This document shows positions 19,298 through 27,326 of a DNA stretch of 64,000 nucleotides, piece after piece. The DNA is taken from contig NZ_JADMKB010000044.1 of NCBI RefSeq assembly GCF_018780075.1, positions 1 to 64,000 of the forward strand. Direction: 5' to 3'. Origin of the DNA: Hydrogenophaga sp. (GTDB lineage Bacteria; Pseudomonadota; Gammaproteobacteria; Burkholderiales; Burkholderiaceae_C). A program made the position numbers and the translations under genes. Within the stretch, counting starts at the first letter, position 1. Each line of letters begins with the position of its first letter. The notes beneath the pieces are model-generated. The model made no database searches. It saw only the letters and a program-made list of their open reading frames with translations, and was not told the DNA's origin.

Positions 19298-19356
19298 GCG
19301 TCACCCCCTCAAGGGGGCAACGCGATGCGGCCCGGCAAAGCCGGTTCCGCCGCGTT
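19298..19356 (-). repeat. Dispersed GC-rich palindromic element, copy C
   Basis: This 59-bp element is the exact reverse complement of 21021-21079. It contains CCCCCTCAAGGGGG and GGCCCGGCAAAGCCGG. It lies between the small exported protein gene and the DUF3299 gene, both plus strand, so it may end the zur transcript. Copies A and B are relatives. Confidence 0.75.
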
Positions 19357-19383
19357 TTGGCAGTGAACTTCCTCTCTTCTGAT

Positions 19384-19950
19384 ATGAATCATTTCTTTCG
19401 TGGCGCCTTGTTGCTGTTGGCTTGTTCTTCCGGGCTGGCTGGCGCTCAGCTGTCTTCGCCGCTGGGTACCGCTCCGGCCAGCAAGCCGTCATCGGAGTCG
19501 GGTTCGGGCGCAACGCCTCCTGTGCCGCATGTGGCGGGGCAGGGGCCGGGGGTGCACAGCCCGCTGTCGCCGTTTGCGCCGCTCGCCGCCCGTGCCGATG
19601 TGGTGGCCTGGTCGGTGCTGACCGACATCAAGACCCAGATCCAGAACCGGCGCATCGTGCCGGTGTACACGCCGGCCGTGGCGGCACTGAACCAGAAGAC
19701 GCAGCGCCTTCAGGGCTTCATGGTGCCGCTCGGCCCGGGCGAGCAGCAGCGCCATTTCCTGCTGGCCTCGGTGCCGCCGACCTGCGCGTTCTGCACGCCC
19801 GGGGGGCCTGAAAGCATGGTCGAGGTGCGCACGCGCGAGCCGGTGAAATACAGCCTCAATGCGGTCGTGGTCGAGGGCAAGTTCCATGTGCTGCAAAACG
19901 ATCCTTACGGTCTGTACTACCGGATCACCGAAGCTGTTGGCGTGAAGTGA
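19384..19950 (+). CDS. DUF3299-family exported protein
   Basis: A 188-residue exported protein. The start MNHFFRG at 19384 is chosen because it begins a good signal peptide (ALLLLACSSGLAGAQ); the in-frame ATG at 19357 touches copy C of the repeat. After a Pro/Ser-rich linker, residues from about 80 form a DUF3299-like domain with VAWSVL, GFMVPLG, HFLLASVPPTCAFCTPGGP and YSLNAVVVEGKF. The CAFC pair could bind metal. DUF3299 genes often accompany FtsX-type ABC pairs and Zur sites in other proteobacteria, which ties this gene to the zinc locus despite the intervening repeat. Confidence 0.75.
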   Translation: MNHFFRGALLLLACSSGLAGAQLSSPLGTAPASKPSSESGSGATPPVPHVAGQGPGVHSPLSPFAPLAARADVVAWSVLTDIKTQIQNRRIVPVYTPAVAALNQKTQRLQGFMVPLGPGEQQRHFLLASVPPTCAFCTPGGPESMVEVRTREPVKYSLNAVVVEGKFHVLQNDPYGLYYRITEAVGVK

Positions 19951-20035
19951 GGCGCCACCGCTGCCGCGCGCAGGGTGGTGCCGGTCCGTCCTCCACAGAG
20001 GTCAAAGCGTCAGGCCCTCAAGGTACGATCCCAGG

Positions 20036-20992
20036 GTGAACTTCAGCACCCACCCCGTCGTCGTCTCCCTCACCCCGGTGTTCCTGCTCATCGCGCTCGG
20101 CTACCTGGCCGGGCGGCTGAACTGGATCCGCGATGTCGCCGTCAAGGACCTGTCCAACCTGGTCTTCCTGCTGCTGATCCCGGCGCTGCTGTTCCGCACC
20201 ATGAGCGCGGTGCATGTGGAGACGCTGGACCTGCGCCCGCTGCTGGCGTATTTCCCGGCGGCCTTGCTGCTGTTGTTCGCCTCGATTGTCTGGCGCGGCT
20301 TCAACCGCAGCAGCGTGGTGATGGCTCTCGGTGGCGTGTTCTCCAACATGGTGATGATCGGCATCACGCTGGTGGAACTGGCCTATGGCAAGGACGCGCT
20401 GGTCACGCTGCTCACGCTCGTGTCCGTGCACGCGCTGATCCTGCTGACCGTGGGCTCGGTGGTGCTGGAACTGGTGGTGGCGCGCGAGGCGCGGGAGGGC
20501 GGTGAGCGCGCCCCGCACGTGCTGGACACCGCGTGGTCCGCGTTCAAGGGCGCGCTGATCCACCCCATTCCCCTGCCCATCATCAGTGGCCTGCTGTTCG
20601 CCCAGACCGGGCTGGCGCTGCCCACTGTGGTGGACAAGCCGCTGCAGCTGCTCGGCAGCGCCTTCGGACCGATCGCGCTGGTGCTGGTGGGCGTCACGCT
20701 GGCGCGCACGCCGCTGGGCGGGCACCTCAAGCCTGCCTTGTTGATCACCGTATCGAAGAACCTGGTGCTGCCCTTGCTGGTGGGTGCCTCGGCCTGGGCC
20801 TGGGGCATCACCGGCCTGCCGTTGACCGTGATGGTCGTGGCCGCCGCGTTGCCGATGGGCGCCAACGTGTTCCTGTTCGCGCAGCGCTACGAGGTGGACC
20901 AGGGGCTGACGACGGCCGCCATGGGGCTGTCCACGGCGCTGGCGCTGTTCACACTGACCCTCGTGATGCTGGTCATGAACCACTTGGGCTGA
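20036..20992 (+). CDS. AEC-family (auxin efflux carrier-like) permease
   Basis: A 318-residue integral membrane protein with about ten helices in the AEC fold. The N-terminus (PVFLLIALGYLAGRLNWI, then LSNLVFLLLIPALLFRTM) and the C-terminal NVFLFAQRYEVD followed by ALALFTLTLVM are typical. Members move small carboxylates or malonate; the substrate here is not evident. Start is GTG at 20036 after CCAGG. It is monocistronic, convergent with the TM2 gene and followed at once by copy D of the GC-rich repeat. Confidence 0.8.
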   Translation: MNFSTHPVVVSLTPVFLLIALGYLAGRLNWIRDVAVKDLSNLVFLLLIPALLFRTMSAVHVETLDLRPLLAYFPAALLLLFASIVWRGFNRSSVVMALGGVFSNMVMIGITLVELAYGKDALVTLLTLVSVHALILLTVGSVVLELVVAREAREGGERAPHVLDTAWSAFKGALIHPIPLPIISGLLFAQTGLALPTVVDKPLQLLGSAFGPIALVLVGVTLARTPLGGHLKPALLITVSKNLVLPLLVGASAWAWGITGLPLTVMVVAAALPMGANVFLFAQRYEVDQGLTTAAMGLSTALALFTLTLVMLVMNHLG

Positions 20993-21020
20993 CCGTCAGA
21001 GCGAGGTGCACCCAGCCCAG

Positions 21021-21079
21021 AACGCGGCGGAACCGGCTTTGCCGGGCCGCATCGCGTTGCCCCCTTGAGGGGGTGACGC
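21021..21079 (+). repeat. Dispersed GC-rich palindromic element, copy D
   Basis: A 59-bp element between convergent genes, identical to the reverse complement of copy C 1.7 kb upstream. It contains CCGGCTTTGCCGG and CCCCCTTGAGGGGG hairpins. Immediately after it, ACCGCAGGTGCGG gives a third short stem. This suggests a REP-like bidirectional terminator or nucleoid-protein site. Confidence 0.75.
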
Positions 21080-21107
21080 ACCGCAGGTGCGGCGCGGGGG
21101 TGGACCT

Positions 21108-21563
21108 CTACTGGCTGATCTTCTTGGCTTCTTCGATCTGGTATTCGAAGTAATGCTGGATGCCAAAGGCCAGGCTGCCCATGAAGGCGGTGGTGCCGAC
21201 GAGCAGCGCCAGCACCAGGGCGCCGATGGTGAGCCAGTTCGTGCCGCCCGCGGCCGCTTCGCTGTCCAGGCCGGGATTGAACCAGCCATTCCACTTCGCA
21301 CGGTCGCTCAGGGCGTAGACGATGGCCGCCAGGCAAGCCACAGCGATGCTCGCACCGAGGAACGGGATCAGCACCCAGGACAGCTGGTCGTCCTGTCCGT
21401 AGGTCTGCACCCGCTCCACACCCCACCATCCCAGCGCTGCCGCGATCGGGTGCAGCCAGCCGAGCCAGTCGCCCAGCCCGCGCAGGTAAAAACGGTGCAG
21501 GCCCATGCTGCCGCCCAGCAACGCAAGCCAGACGGTCAGGGTCTTGTTCCTGGGGCGGCTCAT
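21108..21563 (-). CDS. TM2-domain membrane protein
   Basis: A 151-residue membrane protein. The N-terminal TM2 domain has GGSMGLHRFYLRGLGDWLGW, the diagnostic glycine/aromatic pattern, followed by two more hydrophobic segments (about 68-88 and 112-135). Function of bacterial TM2 proteins is largely unknown. Start ATG 21563 (MSRPRNK) is chosen over a long GC-rich upstream extension. It ends 28 bp from the repeat and is convergent with the AEC permease. Confidence 0.75.
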   Translation of the reverse strand: MSRPRNKTLTVWLALLGGSMGLHRFYLRGLGDWLGWLHPIAAALGWWGVERVQTYGQDDQLSWVLIPFLGASIAVACLAAIVYALSDRAKWNGWFNPGLDSEAAAGGTNWLTIGALVLALLVGTTAFMGSLAFGIQHYFEYQIEEAKKISQ

Positions 21564-21624
21564 AAGAAAACCTCCGCTCTTCGAGCTGCGGTGCGAGCTT
21601 GCTTGGGGCGGCCCGGCGCTGCGC

Positions 21625-22164
21625 TCATGCGACGCGCCCGCTGTCTTCAGGCGGGGTGCTGTCGCCAGCCCCCAGGCTGCGTTGCATGAGCACAATGTCC
21701 AGCCAGCGGCCAAACTTCCAGCCGCAGGAGGGCACCACACCCACCTGTTCAAAGCCCAGCGCGCGGTGCACACCGATCGAGCCGGCGTTGGCGGAGTCGC
21801 CAATCACCGCCATCACCTTGCGCACACCGCTGCGCTCCAGTTGGGCCATCAGCTCCGCGAGCAGTGCCCTGCCCAAGCCTTTGCCGGCGGTCTCCGGCGC
21901 CAGGTAGATCGAATCCTCCACCGAAAAACGGTACGCCGGGCGCGGCTTGAACCAGTTGCCATAGGCAAAGCCCAGCACCTGCCCGCCTTCTTCGATCACC
22001 AGCCAGGGCAGGCCTTTGCCCAGCACGTCGCCGCGCCGCGCCGCCATGTCGGCCACGCTGGGCGGGGTGGTTTCGAAGGTGCCGGTGCCGTGCAGCACGT
22101 GGTGGCCGTAAATGTGGGTGATGGCGTCGAGGTCGTCTTCGCGGCTGGGGCGGATCAGGGGCAT
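21625..22164 (-). CDS. GNAT N-acetyltransferase, phosphinothricin acetyltransferase-like
   Basis: A 179-residue GNAT enzyme. MPLIRPSREDDLDAITHIY opens the fold, HGTGTFETTPPS and GFAYGNWFKPRPAYRFSVEDS are typical of the Pat/MnaT group, and AGKGLGRALL is the acetyl-CoA pyrophosphate loop. Relatives acetylate phosphinothricin, methionine sulfoximine or related amines. Start 22164 is chosen; the extension to 22212 lacks family match. It is divergent from rpsP and 61 bp from the TM2 start. Confidence 0.82.
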   Translation of the reverse strand: MPLIRPSREDDLDAITHIYGHHVLHGTGTFETTPPSVADMAARRGDVLGKGLPWLVIEEGGQVLGFAYGNWFKPRPAYRFSVEDSIYLAPETAGKGLGRALLAELMAQLERSGVRKVMAVIGDSANAGSIGVHRALGFEQVGVVPSCGWKFGRWLDIVLMQRSLGAGDSTPPEDSGRVA

Positions 22165-22218
22165 GTGAGGCAAGGGGATGAATTGAAAAGGTGGCGCTGC
22201 GGGGTGTGCCACACGGGC

Positions 22219-22224
22219 TATAAT
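22219..22224 (+). promoter_or_regulatory. Putative -10 element (TATAAT) for rpsP operon
   Basis: GGGCTATAATCGC lies 134 bp before the rpsP start codon. The same CTATAATC core appears before rplS. No good -35 hexamer is visible at the right spacing. The long leader it implies contains an A-run (AAAAAAACCC near 22303-22312). Confidence 0.5.
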
Positions 22225-22357
22225 CGCGGGTTTTGTGGCGTTTCGCTGGCCGGGTGGTCAGTCGTGTGTCTCAGGCGCCGCAATGAATCGGGTTTATTCA
22301 GCCAAAAAAACCCACTGAAGCTCCGATCTTGGGGCTTCTCCACCCGAAGGATAAATC

Positions 22358-22615
22358 ATGGTCGTCATTCGACTCTCCCGCGGCGGCTCCAAGTCGCGCC
22401 CGTTCTACAACATCGTGGTCGCTGACAAGCGCAACCGTCGCGATGGCCGTTTCATCGAACGCATCGGCTTCTACAACCCGCTGGCCCGCGGTGGTGAAGA
22501 GCCCCTGCGCATCGCCCAGGACCGCCTGACCTACTGGACCGGCGTGGGCGCCGAGCCGTCGGACACCGTGGTCCGCCTGGTCAAGCAAAACGCCGCCAAG
22601 GCCGTCGCCGCCTGA
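22358..22615 (+). CDS. rpsP: 30S ribosomal protein S16
   Basis: An 85-residue S16. [20 protein letters not shown] and [15 protein letters not shown] are diagnostic. S16 is needed for assembly of the 30S body domain. It is the first gene of the conserved rpsP-rimM-trmD-rplS operon. A GC-rich hairpin follows its stop, in the gap before rimM. Confidence 0.97.
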   Translation: MVVIRLSRGGSKSRPFYNIVVADKRNRRDGRFIERIGFYNPLARGGEEPLRIAQDRLTYWTGVGAEPSDTVVRLVKQNAAKAVAA

Positions 22616-22620
22616 TCGGC

Positions 22621-22650
22621 CTGGCCGGCCCCACAGGGCCGGCCGGTTTG
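22621..22650 (+). terminator. GC hairpin between rpsP and rimM (attenuator or 3' stabiliser)
   Basis: GGCCGGCCC-CACA-GGGCCGGCC forms a 9-bp perfect stem (22623-22644) with two more possible pairs, followed by TTTGTCCTCTTTCT. It could partly terminate transcription or protect the rpsP mRNA, letting S16 be made in excess over RimM and TrmD, a known need in this operon. Confidence 0.5.
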
Positions 22651-22662
22651 TCCTCTTTCTGC

Positions 22663-23253
22663 ATGTCCAACAGCCCATTTGCCGCCGCGTCCTTGCCGGA
22701 CGATGCCATCGAACTGGGCCGGATTCAGGAGGCCTGGGGCATCAAAGGCTGGGTTCGCGTCCTGCCGCACAGCGCCGACACCTCGGCGCTGTTTGAAACT
22801 TCCGAATGGTTTCTCCAGCCGCCCGAAGCCCGCTTCGCTCGCGGCTTTTCGGCGTTTTCGGGTGTCGTTCGCATCGGTGTGGCCGAGATCAAGGCCCATT
22901 CCGATGGCATCGTGGCCCGCCTCGAAGGCCTGGACGACCGCACCGGCGCTGAAGCCCTGAAGGGGGTGCGCATCAACGTCCCGCGCAGCGCCTTCCCCGC
23001 CACCCCCGACGGTGAGTACTACTGGGTCGATCTGATCGGTCTGGACGTGGTCAACCGCGAGGGCCTGCACATGGGCGTCGTGCGCGACCTCATGCCCACC
23101 GGGCCGAACTCGGTGCTGGTGATGGAATACACCGACACCGTCGACGGTCAGGAGCAGACCGTCGAACGCATGATTCCTTTTGTCGGCGCCTACGTGGACG
23201 ACGTGGACCTCAAGGCCCGCCGCATCACGGTCGACTGGCAGCCAGACTACTGA
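22663..23253 (+). CDS. rimM: Ribosome maturation factor RimM
   Basis: A 196-residue RimM that binds S19 and aids 16S rRNA 3' domain maturation. The N-terminal RimM domain shows ELGRIQEAWGIKGWVRV; the C-terminal PRC-barrel domain shows YYWVDLIGLDVVN and MIPFVGAYVDDVD. Start ATG 22663 (MSNSPF) is preferred to an in-frame ATG at 22648 that overlaps the hairpin tail. An 11-bp gap separates it from trmD. Confidence 0.93.
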   Translation: MSNSPFAAASLPDDAIELGRIQEAWGIKGWVRVLPHSADTSALFETSEWFLQPPEARFARGFSAFSGVVRIGVAEIKAHSDGIVARLEGLDDRTGAEALKGVRINVPRSAFPATPDGEYYWVDLIGLDVVNREGLHMGVVRDLMPTGPNSVLVMEYTDTVDGQEQTVERMIPFVGAYVDDVDLKARRITVDWQPDY

Positions 23254-23264
23254 CGGAGCGCGTC

Positions 23265-24041
23265 TTGCGCTTTGACGTCATCACGCTGTTTCCGGAGTTG
23301 TTCGAGCCGTTTTTCAAGAGCGGCATCACCCGGAGAGCTTTCGAATCCAGACAGGTGGACGTGCGGCTGTGGACCCCGCGCGATTTCGCCGAAGGCCACT
23401 ACCGCCGGGTGGACGACCGGCCGTTTGGTGGTGGTCCTGGCATGGTGATGATGGCCGAGCCGATGTGGCAGTGCCTCCAGGCCATCCGCGCCGACCGAGA
23501 AGAGCCCGAAGACGCCCAAGCTCCGGTGGTGCTCTTTTCGCCCATCGGTCAGCGACTGGACCATGCCAGTGCCACACAGTGGTCCGCCAGCACTGGCGCG
23601 GTGTTGGTGTGTGGCCGCTACGAGGGCATCGACCAGCGCTTCATCGACACCTGTGTGGACCGGCAGATCAGCCTGGGTGATTTTGTGCTGTCGGGCGGCG
23701 AGATCGCTGCGCTGGCCTTGCTGGATTCGGTGGCCCGCCTGATGCCCGGTGTGCTCAGCGACGAGGGCAGCCATCAGCAGGACAGCTTCAACCCGGCGCT
23801 CGATGGCCTGCTCGACAGCCCGCACCACACCCGCCCCGAGGTCTGGCAGGGCCCACAGGGGCCGATGGCCGTGCCGGAGGTGCTGCTGGGCGGGCACCAC
23901 GAACGCATCGCGCGCTACCGCCGCGAGCAGAGCCTGGCGCTGACCGAGCGCCAGCGTCCGGACCTGCTGGCACAGGCCCGGGAGGCTGGCAGGCTCACCA
24001 AAGCCGACGAGGCTTTTCTGCGCCAGTCAAAAAAGCTATAA
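23265..24041 (+). CDS. trmD: tRNA (guanine37-N1)-methyltransferase
   Basis: A 258-residue SPOUT methyltransferase that makes m1G37 in tRNAs and prevents +1 frameshifting. Key motifs are RFDVITLFPELFEP, DDRPFGGGPGMVM, the knot region VCGRYEGIDQRF and LSGGEIAALALLD, and FNPALDGLLDSPHHTRP. The start is TTG 23265, preceded by CGGAG; no ATG fits. The TAA stop overlaps a TATAAT box for rplS. Confidence 0.94.
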   Translation: MRFDVITLFPELFEPFFKSGITRRAFESRQVDVRLWTPRDFAEGHYRRVDDRPFGGGPGMVMMAEPMWQCLQAIRADREEPEDAQAPVVLFSPIGQRLDHASATQWSASTGAVLVCGRYEGIDQRFIDTCVDRQISLGDFVLSGGEIAALALLDSVARLMPGVLSDEGSHQQDSFNPALDGLLDSPHHTRPEVWQGPQGPMAVPEVLLGGHHERIARYRREQSLALTERQRPDLLAQAREAGRLTKADEAFLRQSKKL

Positions 24042-24043
24042 TC
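24038..24043 (+). promoter_or_regulatory. Putative internal -10 element (TATAAT) for rplS
   Basis: AGCTATAATCC overlaps the trmD stop codon and starts a 145-bp leader before rplS. The leader is GC-rich with complementary blocks (CCGGCCGCC and CCGGGCCAGC), so it may fold. A separate rplS promoter would raise L19 above RimM/TrmD. Confidence 0.45.
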
Positions 24044-24186
24044 CAAGGCTTTTCGATCCTCTGACCGGCCGCCGTGACCGGGCCAGCCCGCAGCAAGCGC
24101 CGATCCGTCGGCCTCCGCTGGACAGGGCCCCTGCCGGATTCGTGGCCTTTAGTGCAGCGCGGGCATGATCGTGAAATCAGGAAACC

Positions 24187-24543
24187 ATGAACCTCATCCA
24201 GACCCTTGAGCAAGAAGAAATTGCTCGCTTGAACAAAACCATCCCGGCGTTTGCCCCTGGCGACACCGTGATCGTCAGCGTGAACGTGATCGAAGGCACC
24301 CGCAAGCGCGTGCAGGCCTACGAAGGTGTGGTGGTGGCCCGCCGCAACCGTGGCCTGAACTCCAGCTTCATCGTGCGCAAGATCTCCAACGGCGAAGGTG
24401 TGGAGCGCACGTTCCCGCTGTACAGCCCGCTGATCTCCGCCATTGAAGTCAAGCGCCGTGGTGCCGTGCGCCGCGCCAAGCTGTACTACCTGCGCGAGCG
24501 CAGCGGCAAGTCGGCCCGCATCAAGGAAAAGCTGGGCGCGTAA
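24187..24543 (+). CDS. rplS: 50S ribosomal protein L19
   Basis: A 118-residue L19. It has [38 protein letters not shown] and the C-terminal [21 protein letters not shown]19 sits at the 30S-50S interface. It is the last gene of the operon and is followed by a strong intrinsic terminator. Confidence 0.97.
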   Translation: MNLIQTLEQEEIARLNKTIPAFAPGDTVIVSVNVIEGTRKRVQAYEGVVVARRNRGLNSSFIVRKISNGEGVERTFPLYSPLISAIEVKRRGAVRRAKLYYLRERSGKSARIKEKLGA

Positions 24544-24591
24544 GCGAACGGCCAACAGTGGGGCGCCTGATCGCTCCCGTTGCCTTGAAAG

Positions 24592-24617
24592 AAAGCCGCT
24601 CCCTGGAGCGGCTTTTT
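24592..24617 (+). terminator. Rho-independent terminator after rplS
   Basis: AAAGCCGCTCC-CT-GGAGCGGCTTTTTT forms a stem of about 9-11 bp with a T6 tract, 48 bp after the rplS stop. Confidence 0.9.
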
Positions 24618-24663
24618 TGTGTCCGGTCGCTGCGCGTTGTGGCGTGCCCTATGCTTGGAAACC

Positions 24664-25362
24664 ATGTCCGATCCTGTGCCTCAGCGTTTCCCCCCGTCGT
24701 TTGATCCGCGCCAGGTGCCGGTGTTGAACAACCTCGGTGATGAAGGGTTGCGTCCCCCCGAGCCACAACGCCTGACGGAGCCGGGATTGCGCGCGTTGTT
24801 TCACCGCCCGCCGGTCTGGACGCCGGAATTGGTCATGGAGCGGAAGTTTGCCGACCGTGCGCCAGCGCAGGCCGCCGTGTTGTTGCCACTGGTCATGCAC
24901 GAACGCCCGACCTTGTTGTTGACCCAGCGCACGGCCCACCTCTCCACCCACTCCGGGCAGATCGCTTTTCCGGGTGGCAAGCTCGATGACACCGACGCCA
25001 GCGCGACCGCCGCGGCCCTGCGGGAGACGCAGGAGGAAATTGGCCTGTCGGCCGACTGGATCGAGGTTCTGGGGCATCTGCCCGAGTACGTGACCGGGAC
25101 CTCGTTCACCGTCACACCGGTGGTGGCCCTGGTGCGGCCGGGCTTCGTGCTCCGGCCGAACCCGCACGAGGTGGACGACGTGTTTGAGGTGCCGCTGGAC
25201 TTCCTCATGAACCCGGCCAATCACCACAAGCACGGTTTTGAGTGGGACGGTGTGATGCGGGAGTGGTACGCCATGCCTTACCGGGATGGCACCCGCGAAC
25301 GCTTCATCTGGGGTGCCACCGCCGGCATGCTGCGCAACTTCTACCGCCTGCTGGTCGCCTGA
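24664..25362 (+). CDS. CoA pyrophosphatase, Nudix family (NudL-like)
   Basis: A 232-residue Nudix hydrolase. LLLTQRTAHLSTHSGQIAFP then GGKLD is the UPF0035 signature that marks coenzyme A diphosphatases; the Nudix box continues with LRETQEEIGL. It cleaves CoA or oxidised CoA to 4'-phosphopantetheine and 3',5'-ADP. Start ATG 24664 (MSDPVP) is chosen over the in-frame start at 24619. It is followed within 30 bp by the CobD-like gene. Confidence 0.88.
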   Translation: MSDPVPQRFPPSFDPRQVPVLNNLGDEGLRPPEPQRLTEPGLRALFHRPPVWTPELVMERKFADRAPAQAAVLLPLVMHERPTLLLTQRTAHLSTHSGQIAFPGGKLDDTDASATAAALRETQEEIGLSADWIEVLGHLPEYVTGTSFTVTPVVALVRPGFVLRPNPHEVDDVFEVPLDFLMNPANHHKHGFEWDGVMREWYAMPYRDGTRERFIWGATAGMLRNFYRLLVA

Positions 25363-25392
25363 GGCGCCACGCCCCGTCGCTATGATGGCGCC

Positions 25393-26322
25393 ATGAGTTT
25401 TTTCGCCATCCTCATCGCTTTGCTGATCGAGCAGACCCGCCCGCTGGGGTTTGACAACCCGGTGCACGCCGGGCTGCGTGGCTGGGCCCGGATGGTCCGG
25501 CGCAACCTCGACACCGGACAGCCGGGACACGGCTGGCTGGCCTGGGCGCTGGCGGCGGGCGCGCCCGCGCTGGGCGCCGCGCTGGTGTATTGGGGCTTGT
25601 GGCAGTTCAGCAGCGTGTTGGCGTTCGTGTGGCTGGTGATCGTCCTGTACGTGACGTTGGGGTTCCGGCAGTTCAGCCACCACTTCACCGACATTCGCCA
25701 GGCGCTGGAGGAGGGCGACGATGCCCGGGCGCGCGAGAAGCTGGCGCAGTGGTTGCATGTGGACACAGGCAGCTTGCCTCGTACCGAGTTGCTGAGGCAG
25801 GTGATCGAACAGTCGGTGCTGGCCGCCCACCGCCATGTGTTCGGGGTGCTGGCGGCCTTCGTGGTGTTTTGGTTGCTGGGGTTGGGGCCTGCGGGTGCGG
25901 TGCTGTACCGCATGGCGGAGTACCTGTCTCGCAACTGGAAGGCCCGGTCCGACGGGTCACCCAGCGTGCCGCTCCAGAAGGCCAGTGCGCGAGGCTGGGA
26001 GTGGGTGGACCACCTGCCTGCTCGGGCCACCGCACTCGGTTTCGCGGTGGTCGGCAACTTTGAGGAGGCGGTGGCGAGCTGGCGCGGCGAGGCCGAGCTG
26101 TTTGCGCCGGGCAGCGACGGTGTCGTGCTCGCGGCCACCTCGGGCGCGCTCAACGTGCGACTGAGTTCACGCGAAGGGGTCGTTGAGGAAGCGGACGGTG
26201 TCGCTGCACGCCCCGAGCCGCAGCTGGCGCACCTCGCGAGCGCGGTGGGCCTGGTGTGGCGCAGCGTGGTGCTCTGGATGCTGTTGCTGGCGCTGCTGAC
26301 GCTGGCGCGCCTGCTCGGCTGA
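25393..26322 (+). CDS. CobD/CbiB-family membrane protein
   Basis: A 309-residue membrane protein with N-terminal SFFAILIALLIEQTRPLG, several hydrophobic segments and a final C-terminal helix. HRHVFGVLAAFVVFWLLGLGPAG and LYRMAEYLSRNW match CobD/CbiB (adenosylcobinamide-phosphate synthase) family proteins. In this group the gene is usually found here, away from other cobalamin genes, so a true cobalamin role is uncertain. It is convergent with rsgA, with only 8 bp between stops. Confidence 0.75.
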   Translation: MSFFAILIALLIEQTRPLGFDNPVHAGLRGWARMVRRNLDTGQPGHGWLAWALAAGAPALGAALVYWGLWQFSSVLAFVWLVIVLYVTLGFRQFSHHFTDIRQALEEGDDARAREKLAQWLHVDTGSLPRTELLRQVIEQSVLAAHRHVFGVLAAFVVFWLLGLGPAGAVLYRMAEYLSRNWKARSDGSPSVPLQKASARGWEWVDHLPARATALGFAVVGNFEEAVASWRGEAELFAPGSDGVVLAATSGALNVRLSSREGVVEEADGVAARPEPQLAHLASAVGLVWRSVVLWMLLLALLTLARLLG

Positions 26323-26330
26323 GCCTGGGC

Positions 26331-27326
26331 TCAGTAGGCCCTGCGCGCCGAGAGTTCGGCAAACAGTTCCTGATAGATGCGGTATCGGTTGTCGGAGATG
26401 GAACCGCTGCCCTCGACGCCGGATCGCTCCGCAGCTTCCTGCACGTGTGTCAGGACCGAACAACCCGGCTCGTGCAGGTGCGTGCAGTTGTAGAAACGAC
26501 AGTGGCCCAGCGTGGCACGCAGATCGGGCATCAGGTGCGCGAGCTGCATCGGCTCGATGTGGTTCAAACCAAATTCCTGAAAACCGGGCGAGTCGATCAG
26601 CGCCGTGCGCCGTGTGTCGTTCACCCAGTACCAGGTGGTGCTGGTGGTCGTGTGCTTGCCCGAATTGAGCGCGCGGGAGATTTCGCCTGTGAGGGCCTTG
26701 GCATGCGGCACCAACCGGTTCACCAGCGTGCTCTTGCCCACACCCGACGGGCCCAGCACCAGGGTGGTCTTGCCGGCCAGGCGCTCCTGGAGCGCATCCA
26801 GACCGGCTTCGGTGCTGGCGGCGGTGTCGCCCTTGAGGCGCAACGGCAGCACGTCGGTGCCCATGCGACGGTAAGGTTCCAGCCGCGCCCATGCGTGGTC
26901 GAACGCGGGCTGCAGATCGCTCTTGTTGAGCACGATCAAAACCGGAATGCCTTCGGCTTCGGCCGCGATCAGTGAACGCGCCAACTGGCGTTCGGAAAAC
27001 TCCGGATCGGCCGCGACCAGCACCAGGATCTGGTCCAGGTTGGCGGCGAACGACTTGGTGCGCAGTTCGTCCTGGCGGTAAAACAGGTTGCGCCGTGTTT
27101 CCACGCGCTCGATGCTGCCTTCATCGCCGGTGGGCATCCAGCGCACCCGGTCGCCGACGACGGACTGGCTCTTCTTGCCGCGCGGGTGGCAGATGCGTCG
27201 TTGCCCGTCTGGGCTCTCCACGAGGCAATGGCGCCCGTAGGCCGCCACCACCAGCCCCTCATCAAGACCACCGGATGTCCCCGTGGTGTCCACGCCATGG
27301 GCGCCACGGGTCCGGGACTGACTCAT
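26331..27326 (-). CDS. rsgA: Small ribosomal subunit biogenesis GTPase RsgA
   Basis: A 331-residue circularly permuted GTPase that checks late 30S assembly. The N-terminal OB fold ends near residue 90; G4 (VLNKSDL) precedes G1 (GPSGVGKSTLVNRL) and G3 (DSPGF), as expected for the permuted order. The C-terminal zinc site is CRFYNCTHLHEPGC. Its ATG overlaps the stop of the M48 peptidase gene by 4 bp (ATGA). Confidence 0.93.
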   Translation of the reverse strand: MSQSRTRGAHGVDTTGTSGGLDEGLVVAAYGRHCLVESPDGQRRICHPRGKKSQSVVGDRVRWMPTGDEGSIERVETRRNLFYRQDELRTKSFAANLDQILVLVAADPEFSERQLARSLIAAEAEGIPVLIVLNKSDLQPAFDHAWARLEPYRRMGTDVLPLRLKGDTAASTEAGLDALQERLAGKTTLVLGPSGVGKSTLVNRLVPHAKALTGEISRALNSGKHTTTSTTWYWVNDTRRTALIDSPGFQEFGLNHIEPMQLAHLMPDLRATLGHCRFYNCTHLHEPGCSVLTHVQEAAERSGVEGSGSISDNRYRIYQELFAELSARRAY

